This document shows, in pieces, positions 24,015 to 31,855 of a DNA stretch of 64,000 nt. The notes beneath the pieces are model-generated. The model worked only from the letters and a program-made list of their open reading frames with translations, made no database searches and was not told where the DNA came from. A program made the position numbers and the translations under genes. The number at the start of each line of letters is the position of its first letter. The first letter of the stretch is position 1. The stretch is from DATMER01 sp035536935 (lineage in GTDB: Bacteria; Acidobacteriota; Thermoanaerobaculia; Multivoradales; UBA5704): contig DATLNC010000143.1 of assembly GCA_035536935.1 (NCBI GenBank), positions 1 to 64,000 of the forward strand. The letters run 5' to 3'.

Positions 24015-25376
24015 TCAAGCCCTCTCGAAATATCGAGCCCGTTCCCAGCAGGTCACCACCTCGTCGAACTTCCGCTGCTCGGTGCGCAGGAAGTGGAGGT
24101 AGTGCTCGAACACGTCCTCGCCGAACGCCTCCTTTGCCATGTCGCTCCGCTCCAGCTCCGAGATCGCTTCCCGCAGCGTACCGGGGACCTTCGGCAGCTC
24201 GGCGGCGGCGTAGAGGTCTCCCTGGAAGATCTCCGGCGGCTCGATCTTGTTGCGGATGCCGTCGAGCCCGGCGGCCAGGGCGGCGGCGTAGAGGATGTAG
24301 GGATTGGCGTCCGCTCCCGGGATGCGGCACTCGACCCTGAGCGACGGCCCGCGGCCCACCACCCGGAAGCCGGCGGTCCGGTTGTCATAGCTCCAGGCGA
24401 TCGCGGTCGGCGCCCAGGAGCGCGCCTGGTATCTCTTGTAAGAGGCCACGTACGGCGCGTAGCAGGCGGTCACCGCCCGCGCGTGCTTGATCCAGCCGCC
24501 GAGGAACCAGCGGAACGTCTCACTTCCTTCGACTGGCCCGATCTTTTGATCGCCGGGGAAAACGTTTCTTCCATCCTCGTTCCAGAGGCTGACGTGGACA
24601 TGCGCGCTGGAGCCGGTGTGCTTCTCGTCCCACTTCGCCATGAAGGTGACGGACTTTCCCTGCGCCCAGGCGATCTCCTTGGCCGCGTGCTTGTAAATAA
24701 CATTTCGGTCGGCCTGAATCAGCGCCTCGCTGTAGCGCAGGTTGATCTCCTGCTGCCCCAGCCCCGCCTCCCCCTTGCTGAACTCGATCGGCACGCCGCT
24801 GTTGTCCAGATCGCGCCGGATCGCGCCGACGAGCTCCTCCTCCTTCGTGCCCTGGAAGATGTGGTAGTCCTCGTTGTACGTCCCCATCGGCCGCAGGCCG
24901 TGATAGTTCTTGGAGCGCGCCTCGGCGAAGCTGTCGTCGAAGACATAGAGCTCGATCTCCGTGCCGCCCATCACCGTGAAGCCCGCCTCCTTCGCCCGTT
25001 CCAACTGGCGCTGGAGCATCCTGCGCGGCGAGACCTCGACCGGCTTTTCGTGATGATCGAAAAGATCGCAGATCACGAGCGCGGTCTTCGGCAGCCAGGC
25101 GGCGCGCCGCAGCGTCGAAAGATCGGGGACGCAGTGAAAGTCGCCGTACCCGGTCTCCCAGCTCGTGTACTTGTAGCCCGGGATCACGTCCATCTCCATG
25201 TCGCAGGCGAGCAGGTAGTCGCAGGCGTGCATCCCGCCGTCCGCGATCTGTTCGAGGAAGAACCCGGCATTGATCCGTTTTCCCATCAGGCGGCCGTACA
25301 TGTCGGGGAAGACGGAGAGCACCGTCTCGATCTCGCCGCGCTCGACGAGCTCCGCCAGTTGCTCGCGATTCAGCAT
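24015..25376 (-). CDS. Glutamine synthetase-like ligase (gamma-glutamylpolyamine synthetase type)
   Basis: A 453-residue enzyme of the GSIII/PuuA-like branch. The beta-grasp N-terminus (RLMGKRI) is followed by a catalytic domain with metal-binding Glu in GGTEIELYVFD, GEAGLGQQEIN, the SSAHVHVSLW metal-His block and RVECRIPGADANPY. Homologs such as PuuA join glutamate to putrescine or other amines. Its partner aldehyde dehydrogenase starts 2 bases away, as in puuA-puuC pairs, which supports polyamine or amine use. True glutamine synthetase for nitrogen assimilation is less likely but not excluded. Confidence 0.88.
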   Translation of the reverse strand: MLNREQLAELVERGEIETVLSVFPDMYGRLMGKRINAGFFLEQIADGGMHACDYLLACDMEMDVIPGYKYTSWETGYGDFHCVPDLSTLRRAAWLPKTALVICDLFDHHEKPVEVSPRRMLQRQLERAKEAGFTVMGGTEIELYVFDDSFAEARSKNYHGLRPMGTYNEDYHIFQGTKEEELVGAIRRDLDNSGVPIEFSKGEAGLGQQEINLRYSEALIQADRNVIYKHAAKEIAWAQGKSVTFMAKWDEKHTGSSAHVHVSLWNEDGRNVFPGDQKIGPVEGSETFRWFLGGWIKHARAVTACYAPYVASYKRYQARSWAPTAIAWSYDNRTAGFRVVGRGPSLRVECRIPGADANPYILYAAALAAGLDGIRNKIEPPEIFQGDLYAAAELPKVPGTLREAISELERSDMAKEAFGEDVFEHYLHFLRTEQRKFDEVVTCWERARYFERA

Positions 25377-25378
25377 CG

Positions 25379-26767
25379 CTACTCCTCCGATATGAACACG
25401 CTCTTCTGCTCGCTGTAGTGATCGAGGGCCGAGGGGCCCAGCTCGCGTCCGACGCCGCTTCTCTTGACGCCGCCGAACGGCATTTCCAGGTGGACGCTCC
25501 AGCCCGAGTTGACCGAGATGACGCCGGTTTCGACCGCCCGCACAACACGCAGGGCTCTGCCGATATCGCGCGTCCAGACCGAGCCGGAGAGGCCGTAGAC
25601 CGAGGCATTCGCAAGCCGGATCGCCTCTTCCTCGCTGTCGAACGGCAGCAGGGCCACGACCGGGCCGAAGATCTCCTCCTGCGCGATGACCATGTCGGGA
25701 GACACGTCGCGGAAGACCGCGGGCTCGTAGAAGCTGCCCCGGCCTTCCATGGCCCGGCCTCCGGTGCAGAGCCTCGCTCCCTGATCGATTCCGCGCCGCA
25801 CGTAGCCGTCGACCTTGTCGCGATGCGCGGGGGAGATCAGCGAGCCGATCCGGGTCTTCTCGTCGAGCGGATCGCCGACGCGGAGCGCTCGGGTGTGCTC
25901 GACGAAACGCTCCACGACCTCTTCATAGATGGATCGCTCGATCAGGACCCGGCTGCGGGCGCAGCAATCCTGGCCGGCGTTGCCGAACGAGCTGGAGATC
26001 GAGGCCCCGGCCTTTTCGAGGTCCGCATCCGCGAAGATCAGGCTGGCCGACTTGCCGCCCAGCTCCAGGGAGACGCGCTTCACGTCGCCCGCCGCCAGAC
26101 GCATCACCTCGCTGCCGACCTCGGTCGAGCCGGTGAAGGCGATCTTGCGCACGTCCGGATGCCGGGCGAGGGCCGATCCGGCCGCGCCGCCCGGTCCGGT
26201 CACGATGTTGAGTGTTCCCGCCGGCAGACCGGCGTCCGCGGCCAGCTCGGCCAGGCGCAGGGCCGTCAAGGGCGTGGCCGACGCGGGCTTGACCACCACG
26301 GAGTTGCCCAGCGCCAGGGCGGGCGCGACCTTCCATGTAGTGATCGCGAAGGGGAAGTTCCAGGGGACGATCAGGCCGCAGACTCCGACCGGCTCGCGGA
26401 AGGTGAGGCCCGTGCCGGGCGCGCCGACCGGGAGCGTCTGTCCGCCGAACGCGGGGATCAGGCCGGCGTAGTACTGGAAGCAGGCGGCCCCCATCTCGAT
26501 CTCGCCGCAGGCTTCCTGGATGGGCTTGCCCACGTTGCGCGACTCCAGTGTGGCGAGCGCCTCGGCCTCCGCCCGGATCCGCTCGGCCAGACGGAGCAGC
26601 ACCCGCGCCCGCTCCATGGCCGGGGTGCGGCGCCAATCTCCCTGCTCGAAGGACCGGCGGGCCGCGGCGACCGCGGCTCCCACGTCCTCGATCCCGCCCT
26701 CGGCTACATGGGCGAGGACCTCGCCGGTGGCGGGATTCAGGACGGGGGTGGAGCGGTGGTCGGCCAT
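25379..26767 (-). CDS. Aldehyde dehydrogenase (NAD(P)-dependent, PuuC/BADH-like)
   Basis: A 462-residue ALDH. The conserved VPWNFPF is at 134-140, the cofactor loop FTGSTEVG at 211-218, catalytic Glu235 in LELGGKS and catalytic Cys268 in GNAGQDCCA; a second Cys follows directly. The length is a little short of the usual 480-500 residues. Neighbours (a PuuA-like ligase and an SDR) suggest oxidation of an amino-aldehyde or gamma-glutamyl-aldehyde. The start at 26767 has only a weak ribosome site. Confidence 0.93.
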   Translation of the reverse strand: MADHRSTPVLNPATGEVLAHVAEGGIEDVGAAVAAARRSFEQGDWRRTPAMERARVLLRLAERIRAEAEALATLESRNVGKPIQEACGEIEMGAACFQYYAGLIPAFGGQTLPVGAPGTGLTFREPVGVCGLIVPWNFPFAITTWKVAPALALGNSVVVKPASATPLTALRLAELAADAGLPAGTLNIVTGPGGAAGSALARHPDVRKIAFTGSTEVGSEVMRLAAGDVKRVSLELGGKSASLIFADADLEKAGASISSSFGNAGQDCCARSRVLIERSIYEEVVERFVEHTRALRVGDPLDEKTRIGSLISPAHRDKVDGYVRRGIDQGARLCTGGRAMEGRGSFYEPAVFRDVSPDMVIAQEEIFGPVVALLPFDSEEEAIRLANASVYGLSGSVWTRDIGRALRVVRAVETGVISVNSGWSVHLEMPFGGVKRSGVGRELGPSALDHYSEQKSVFISEE

Positions 26768-26797
26768 GGAGGCCGATGATACATCCGAGCGTTGATC

Positions 26798-27283
26798 TCA
26801 GGGCTTGGGAAAGCGGACTACCTTGATGTCGCTGATGGGAATCGAGACGGGGCGGGAACGCTCGCCCGGGGTGCGCGAGACACCCGAAAGGCGCTCTCCC
26901 AGCCAGTGCCAGGAATTCGTGCGGGCCTCGGTCTCGGTGCCCGTGACGATGACGACCGGATAGAAGAGAAGGTCCCCGGAGGTGGACTTGAGCTTCAGCG
27001 GCGCGTCGGCGATGCGGATCTCCCGCAGCCGGCCGGTCTCCTTGGTCTTCGGCCCGAGGGCGATCTCGTACCAGGCGATCTCCTCCGGCGTGGATTCGAG
27101 CTTCTTCGTGAAGAGCAGCGAGCCGCTTCTCGGGGAGGGCGCGACCTCCCGCAGCTCGAGCTTCACCACGTCGTTGTTCTGGGTCAGAACCTCCACCACC
27201 GCTCCCTTCGGCTCCCGCGAATCCGCGACGTTCGGGAGCAGCAGGGCGGCCAGCAACAGGCAGGCGAGGGACATACGGCGCAT
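26798..27283 (-). CDS. Secreted protein of unknown function
   Basis: A 161-residue protein with a signal peptide (MRRMSLACLLLAALLLPNV, cleavage near residue 22) and a mature beta-rich domain with no Cys or recognised motif. The C-terminus reads SIPISDIKVVRF. The ATG at 27283 has AGGAGAAG upstream. It could be a small periplasmic or surface protein; no family recognised. Confidence 0.7.
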   Translation of the reverse strand: MRRMSLACLLLAALLLPNVADSREPKGAVVEVLTQNNDVVKLELREVAPSPRSGSLLFTKKLESTPEEIAWYEIALGPKTKETGRLREIRIADAPLKLKSTSGDLLFYPVVIVTGTETEARTNSWHWLGERLSGVSRTPGERSRPVSIPISDIKVVRFPKP

Positions 27284-27314
27284 CTGGTTCTTCTCCTGAT
27301 CTATCTCAAAGAAA

Positions 27315-27343
27315 GCCCGGCCGGAGGAAACAACCGGCCGGGC
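27315..27343 (-). terminator. Rho-independent terminator after the diheme oxidoreductase gene
   Basis: A perfect 10-bp stem (GCCCGGCCGG with CCGGCCGGGC) with a 9-base loop, followed on the minus strand by TTTCTTTG. It starts 8 bases after the stop of the gene at 27351-28574. Confidence 0.8.
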
Positions 27344-27350
27344 CTCGGGA

Positions 27351-28574
27351 TCAAAGCGAGTTCAGGAACGTGATGAGCTGGTTCTTCTGAGTCGTGCTCA
27401 GGTTGATGTAGTTCTGGATGATCGGCTCGGACTCGTTCGTGTGACGCAGGATGGCATTGTTGCGCGTTGTGTTCTCGCCATCGTGCATGAAGCGGAGGCG
27501 CGTGCGGAAACCCCAGAGCGGCGGAGTGCGCAGCTTGTTGCGCGTGCTCGAGCCGCCGTTCTGGATGATGCCGTCGCCCGTGCCCACGTCGTGCAGCATG
27601 AAGTCGCTGTACGGATGGATGATCTTGTCGCCGAGGGCGGCCGTGATGGTGAGCTTGCCGCCGTTGACGACGGTGCCCACCGGAGCGGTCGTGATGCTCG
27701 TCGTGTGGCAGATGTTGCAACCGATCGAGTTGAACAGGTTCGCGCCGGTGATGGCGTCCGCGGTGGCGGCCAGGGCCGTGTCGCGCGGCGGCACCTTGCT
27801 GGAGCGCATGAAGCGGGCGAAGGCCTCGACGTCGGGGCCGAACGGATTGGCCGGTGTCGCCGCCTCCTCGGGATCGGGGACCGTGTCAAAGGCTGCGACC
27901 GAGGAGCCGTAGGAAGTGTTCTCGGTGGGCTGGAGCGGGCTGGTGATGCCCATCTCGTTCAGGTAGGCGTCGGCCGAGAACGAGAGCAGGCTGGCGTGCT
28001 GGTTCTTCCAGCCGAAGCGGGCGACCCGCGTCGTCCCCGGGGACTCCAGGACCGGCACGTTGATGATCTGCCCCTTCATGCCGCTGGGCTGGGCATTTCT
28101 GATGGTCGTGAACGTGCTGTCGGCGATCGCCTCGACGAAACCGTCGCCGAGCGTGTTGAGCGAAGCGCGGAAGGTCAGGACGTTGTCAGCCCCGCCTGCC
28201 CGCTCCTGGATCCTGGCGTCGATCGCGCGGTCGTTGAACAGCGAGCCGCCCGGAGGATCCTGGTAGGTGAACCCGTCGAATCGGGCCCCGCGCAGCTCGG
28301 TGACCTGGCTGGTGGCGCCGCTCACCGGGTTCTGATGGCACTCGCGGCAGGCCTGGGCGTTGTAGAGCGGACCCAGTCCGTCGTCGATGACCTCGAACTC
28401 GTCGAAGACGTCGCGGTCGAGGTCGAACGTGGCCTGCGGAGTAAAGCCGTTGGTCAGGTTGTCGAACCCGGCAGGCGCTTCCGTCGCGGCCCATACCAGC
28501 GGCGCGCTCAAGAGCAACAGCAAGAGCCCGTCCGTGATCAGGAGTCGATGCAGCCGCCCCTTGATCCTGCTCAT
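27351..28574 (-). CDS. Secreted di-heme oxidoreductase (DUF1111/thiol oxidoreductase family)
   Basis: A 407-residue periplasmic protein. The signal peptide ends near LVWAATEA. There are two heme c sites, CRECH and CNICH. The family-typical segments DLGP/DGLGPLYNAQACRECH, TPPLWGFR and FMHDG are present. The ATG at 28574 follows GAGGAGA; a TTG seven codons earlier is less likely. Such diheme proteins are called thiol oxidoreductases or CxxCH electron-transfer proteins; the substrate is unclear. It is divergent from the serine hydrolase gene. Confidence 0.88.
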   Translation of the reverse strand: MSRIKGRLHRLLITDGLLLLLLSAPLVWAATEAPAGFDNLTNGFTPQATFDLDRDVFDEFEVIDDGLGPLYNAQACRECHQNPVSGATSQVTELRGARFDGFTYQDPPGGSLFNDRAIDARIQERAGGADNVLTFRASLNTLGDGFVEAIADSTFTTIRNAQPSGMKGQIINVPVLESPGTTRVARFGWKNQHASLLSFSADAYLNEMGITSPLQPTENTSYGSSVAAFDTVPDPEEAATPANPFGPDVEAFARFMRSSKVPPRDTALAATADAITGANLFNSIGCNICHTTSITTAPVGTVVNGGKLTITAALGDKIIHPYSDFMLHDVGTGDGIIQNGGSSTRNKLRTPPLWGFRTRLRFMHDGENTTRNNAILRHTNESEPIIQNYINLSTTQKNQLITFLNSL

Positions 28575-28814
28575 CTTCCGTCTCCTCTCCCTCAACCGAG
28601 GGATTAAAGGACCGTGGCTCTTCGGGCCCAGGAAACCGCCCCTGGCCCCCGTCTGCGAGCTACGACCCCGAATTCACCATCACGACGAAGCCGGTCAAGC
28701 ACACCTCCGGCATGGATGTCTGAAGACGGAGCTCTTTTGAAGTCCTGCCTGTAAGAAAGAATCTGGCTCCTACTAAAGCTTGGTACAGGAGAGGGGGCGA
28801 AGCGAGCCGGTCCG

Positions 28815-28840
28815 CGAAAAATTCCCCGGAATATTTTTCG
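28815..28840. promoter_or_regulatory. Imperfect palindrome, possible operator upstream of the serine hydrolase
   Basis: CGAAAAATTCC-CC-GGAATATTTTTCG is a near-perfect inverted repeat with AT-rich arms, ending 27 bases before the ATG at 28868. The rest of the 293-base divergent gap (28575-28867) shows no other recognisable element. Confidence 0.45.
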
Positions 28841-28867
28841 AGACCCCCGGAGAGTAAGATCCCGCCC

Positions 28868-30265
28868 ATGAGACACAGGCCATGGGTCGCCAGCGTGGTC
28901 ATGACGATCGCGCTCGTGGGGTCGGGTGCCGAGCTGGGAGCGCTGGACGTCTCCGAAATCGACCGCCTCATCGAGCGCAACGTCCAGGAGGGGCATCTCG
29001 TCGGCCTCTCCGTCGCAGTGATGCATCAAGGCCGGATCGTGCTGGCCAAGGGCTACGGCGTCCGCTCCCTGGAGACGCGTGAGCCGGTCACGCCCGACAC
29101 CCTGTTCGCCGCCGGCTCCCTCACCAAGCAGTTCACCTGCGCCGCCGCCCTCCTCCTGGCCGAGGAAGGGAAGCTCTCGCTGGACGACCGGGTCGCCAAG
29201 TACGAGCCCGGGCTAACCCGCGCTGCCGACATCACGCTGCTCGACCTCGGCCAGCACGTCGCCGGCTACCGCGACTACTACCCCCTGGACTTCGTGGACC
29301 GGCCCATGGCCCAGGCGAGGCCCACGGACGGAATCATTCAGGAATTCGCGAAAAGACCGCTCGACTTCGAGCCGGGCACGCGCTGGTCCTACAGCAACAC
29401 GGGCTACCTGATCCTCGGCCGGGTCGTGGAAAAAGTCTCCGGCGAGCCATTCGGGAGCTTTCTCGGCCGGCGGATCCTCCAACCGCTGGGCATGAGTCAC
29501 ACCCGGTACGAGCCGAAGAGGGACGAGCCCGGTCTCGCGGAGGGCTACACCTCTTTCGGACTGGGCGCGCCCCAACCGGCCGTCCCCGAGGGGGAAGGCT
29601 GGCTCGCCATGGCGGCCGGCCTCTGGTCCACCCCCAAGGACCTGCTCGCCTGGGACCTCGCCCTGATGGACGGGAAGATCCTTTCCGAAGCCTCTTACCG
29701 GACGATGACCACGCCGCGCCGGCTCGCGGACGGACGCGCCACCAACTACGGCTGTGGCCAGTTCGTCCGCGACCGGGACGCCGCGCTCGTCCTCACCCAC
29801 GAGGGGATCGTGGGCGGCTTCAACGCCTGGAACGCGATCGTGCCGGCCACGAGGTCCGGGGTCGTCCTCCTGGCGAATGCGGACTTCGGAGTGAGCCGTC
29901 CGCTTCGGGAAGCCATCCTCGCGAAGCTGCTCCCGCCGCCGGCGGAGGACATCCCCGCCATAAAGGGGCTGCCGGCCAAGGAAGCCGCGATGGCGCTCCT
30001 GCGCCAGCTCCGGGCAGGCAAGGTCGACCGCGCCACTCTCGGGGAGGAGTACGACGCCTGGCTGACTCCGGAGAGGATGGCCTCCGCCCTCCCGGAGAAG
30101 GGCGAAGTGAGCGAAATGGAAGTGGCCGACGTCTACGAGCGGGGCGGCATGGAAGTGGCGAAGCTCCGCTTCCGGATCGGGAGCGTGCCGGCCGAGGCCC
30201 TGATGTACCGGACGCCGGACGGCAAGATCCAGGAGTTCTTGTTCTACCCGCGGGAGCCTCTGTAA
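28868..30265 (+). CDS. Secreted serine hydrolase (class C beta-lactamase/PBP4* family)
   Basis: A 465-residue exported enzyme. The signal peptide covers about residues 1-24. The active-site motifs are SxxK as S84-L-T-K87, YxN as Y175-S-N177, and the HxG-type motif in THEGIVGG. These enzymes are DD-peptidases, esterases or related hydrolases. The usual LLTHTSG loop is replaced by LLDLGQHVAGY. A C-terminal region of about 100 residues after the hydrolase fold looks like the small beta-domain often found in this family. The ribosome site is weak. Confidence 0.9.
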   Translation: MRHRPWVASVVMTIALVGSGAELGALDVSEIDRLIERNVQEGHLVGLSVAVMHQGRIVLAKGYGVRSLETREPVTPDTLFAAGSLTKQFTCAAALLLAEEGKLSLDDRVAKYEPGLTRAADITLLDLGQHVAGYRDYYPLDFVDRPMAQARPTDGIIQEFAKRPLDFEPGTRWSYSNTGYLILGRVVEKVSGEPFGSFLGRRILQPLGMSHTRYEPKRDEPGLAEGYTSFGLGAPQPAVPEGEGWLAMAAGLWSTPKDLLAWDLALMDGKILSEASYRTMTTPRRLADGRATNYGCGQFVRDRDAALVLTHEGIVGGFNAWNAIVPATRSGVVLLANADFGVSRPLREAILAKLLPPPAEDIPAIKGLPAKEAAMALLRQLRAGKVDRATLGEEYDAWLTPERMASALPEKGEVSEMEVADVYERGGMEVAKLRFRIGSVPAEALMYRTPDGKIQEFLFYPREPL

Positions 30266-30329
30266 CAAAGGCGGCCGGTTCGCGTCATCACTTATCAAGA
30301 GTTTCCTCTGTGCCGAGATCTCTATTTCG

Positions 30330-30358
30330 TTGACCCTCGGGAAAGCCACTCCTAGCAT
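30330..30358 (+). promoter_or_regulatory. Sigma70-like promoter for the CHASE2-caspase-CHAT operon
   Basis: TTGACC (30330-30335), a 17-base spacer, then TAGCAT (30353-30358), about 60 bases before the CHASE2 start codon. Confidence 0.6.
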
Positions 30359-30418
30359 CATGAGAGCTTGGGTTCATTCAGGACCGGCCTCTTTTTGCAT
30401 TGCGGCGGGGAATCGTTG

Positions 30419-31855
30419 ATGTCTGTCCGGCGGTCGAAGTCGAAGTCCCGATCCTCTGCCGCTGGCGCCAGTGCGCGGCGCAAGGCTCGCCCGAACAACG
30501 TCCCGGTCCCTCCCTCCGTACCGGAGCCGGCGCGCTCTCGGCAAAAGGTCTCGAGGGCGTTCCTCCGGGGCTTCGCGGCGAGCCTGGCTATCGCTCTGGG
30601 CATCGAGGCCGCCCTCCACCTCCTCCACCATCACTACTCGCAGATCCAGGAGATCGAGGATCGGGCTCTCGACTGGACGGTTGCTCTCTCCCGGGGAATG
30701 GCGCCTTCCCGCAAGGACCCGGTGCCATTCACCTTCCTGGACATCGACGAGCGAACCTACCGGGACTGGAACGAGCCGGCGCTGGTCCCCCGGGACAAGC
30801 TGCGCAGGATGATCGAGACGGTGGCATCGGCATGCCCCCGGGTTCTGGTGGTGGACGTGGATTTGACGCGGAGCGTGGACCCGGCCGCGGACGCAGCCCT
30901 TCTCCGCTCGCTGCGCAAGGCGGCATTCCCGCCTCACGGCTGCAAATCCCTGCCGCTCCTCATCTTCCCGGCCGCCCTACGGAACCCGGCCGGGGAGAGC
31001 GGCTCTCTCTTCGTGCGACCCTCATTCCTCGAGGCCTCTCTGGCCGGGATCCCCAACATCGTTTGGGCCTCACCGCTGTTCGACCGGGCGTCCGACTGGC
31101 AGATCCGCCGTTGGCGGCTCTGGGAGAGGATCCCCCCGAAACGGGATGGATCTCCCGAGGTGATGCCTTCAATCCAGATCCTCGTCGCGGCTGCGGTCCT
31201 CGAGCCCGAGACTCCGCTTCCCCAGATCATGGAGCGGATCCGCTCGGCGGTGCTGGAAGAGAAACCGGAGGTGCGCATCGGCAGGCTGGAGCTGTCGGTG
31301 AAGCCGTCCCGGCTCAACCAGAGGATCGCCTACCGGTATCCCGCGGAGCTGCGGGAGGGCGAGGCCTACCCCAGAGACCCGGCGACCGGCCGCGAGCTGT
31401 TGAGCGTGATCCCGGCTTACCCTCTGCTCCGGCGGGAGCAGGTGAGCCCGGATCTGTTCCGCGGCCGGATCGTGGTGATCGGCGGGAGTTTCGAGGAGGG
31501 GCGCGACGTCTACCGGACGCCGCTCGGCCCCATGCCGGGAGCCCTGATCCTGATCAACTCCATGGACTCGCTGCTGGAGCACGGCGAGATCGGGCTGCCG
31601 CCGCCAACCCTGCGATACGGTCTTCTCGCCGCTTCGGTGCTGGTCATGAGCCTGATCTTCTCCTCGTTCCCGCCCCGCAAGGCTGCCCTGATCGCCGCCG
31701 CCGTGTTGATCCTGGGGCTTCTCCCTCTCAGCGTGTTCCTGTTCCGGGGTGGATACTGGCTCGACTTCGCCGTGCCTGCAATCGCCGTCTTCCTGCACCG
31801 GCTGGCGGCGGACGTCGAAGGCATTTTCCATCGCAAGCATGCGGAGACTCATTGA
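30419..31855 (+). CDS. CHASE2-domain membrane protein without an output domain
   Basis: A 478-residue protein: basic Arg/Lys-rich cytoplasmic N-terminus (1-50), one helix (about 52-70), a large extracytoplasmic CHASE2 sensor domain containing DIDERTYRDWN, VVDVDLT and VVIGGSFEEGRDVYRTPLGPM, then three C-terminal helices (about 395-460). CHASE2 normally senses an external signal and sits before a kinase, cyclase or GGDEF domain; here nothing follows the helices. The start ATG is chosen for its position after GGGGAA. The stop overlaps the caspase gene start, so the signal may be passed to the exported proteases downstream (inference). Confidence 0.88.
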   Translation: MSVRRSKSKSRSSAAGASARRKARPNNVPVPPSVPEPARSRQKVSRAFLRGFAASLAIALGIEAALHLLHHHYSQIQEIEDRALDWTVALSRGMAPSRKDPVPFTFLDIDERTYRDWNEPALVPRDKLRRMIETVASACPRVLVVDVDLTRSVDPAADAALLRSLRKAAFPPHGCKSLPLLIFPAALRNPAGESGSLFVRPSFLEASLAGIPNIVWASPLFDRASDWQIRRWRLWERIPPKRDGSPEVMPSIQILVAAAVLEPETPLPQIMERIRSAVLEEKPEVRIGRLELSVKPSRLNQRIAYRYPAELREGEAYPRDPATGRELLSVIPAYPLLRREQVSPDLFRGRIVVIGGSFEEGRDVYRTPLGPMPGALILINSMDSLLEHGEIGLPPPTLRYGLLAASVLVMSLIFSSFPPRKAALIAAAVLILGLLPLSVFLFRGGYWLDFAVPAIAVFLHRLAADVEGIFHRKHAETH

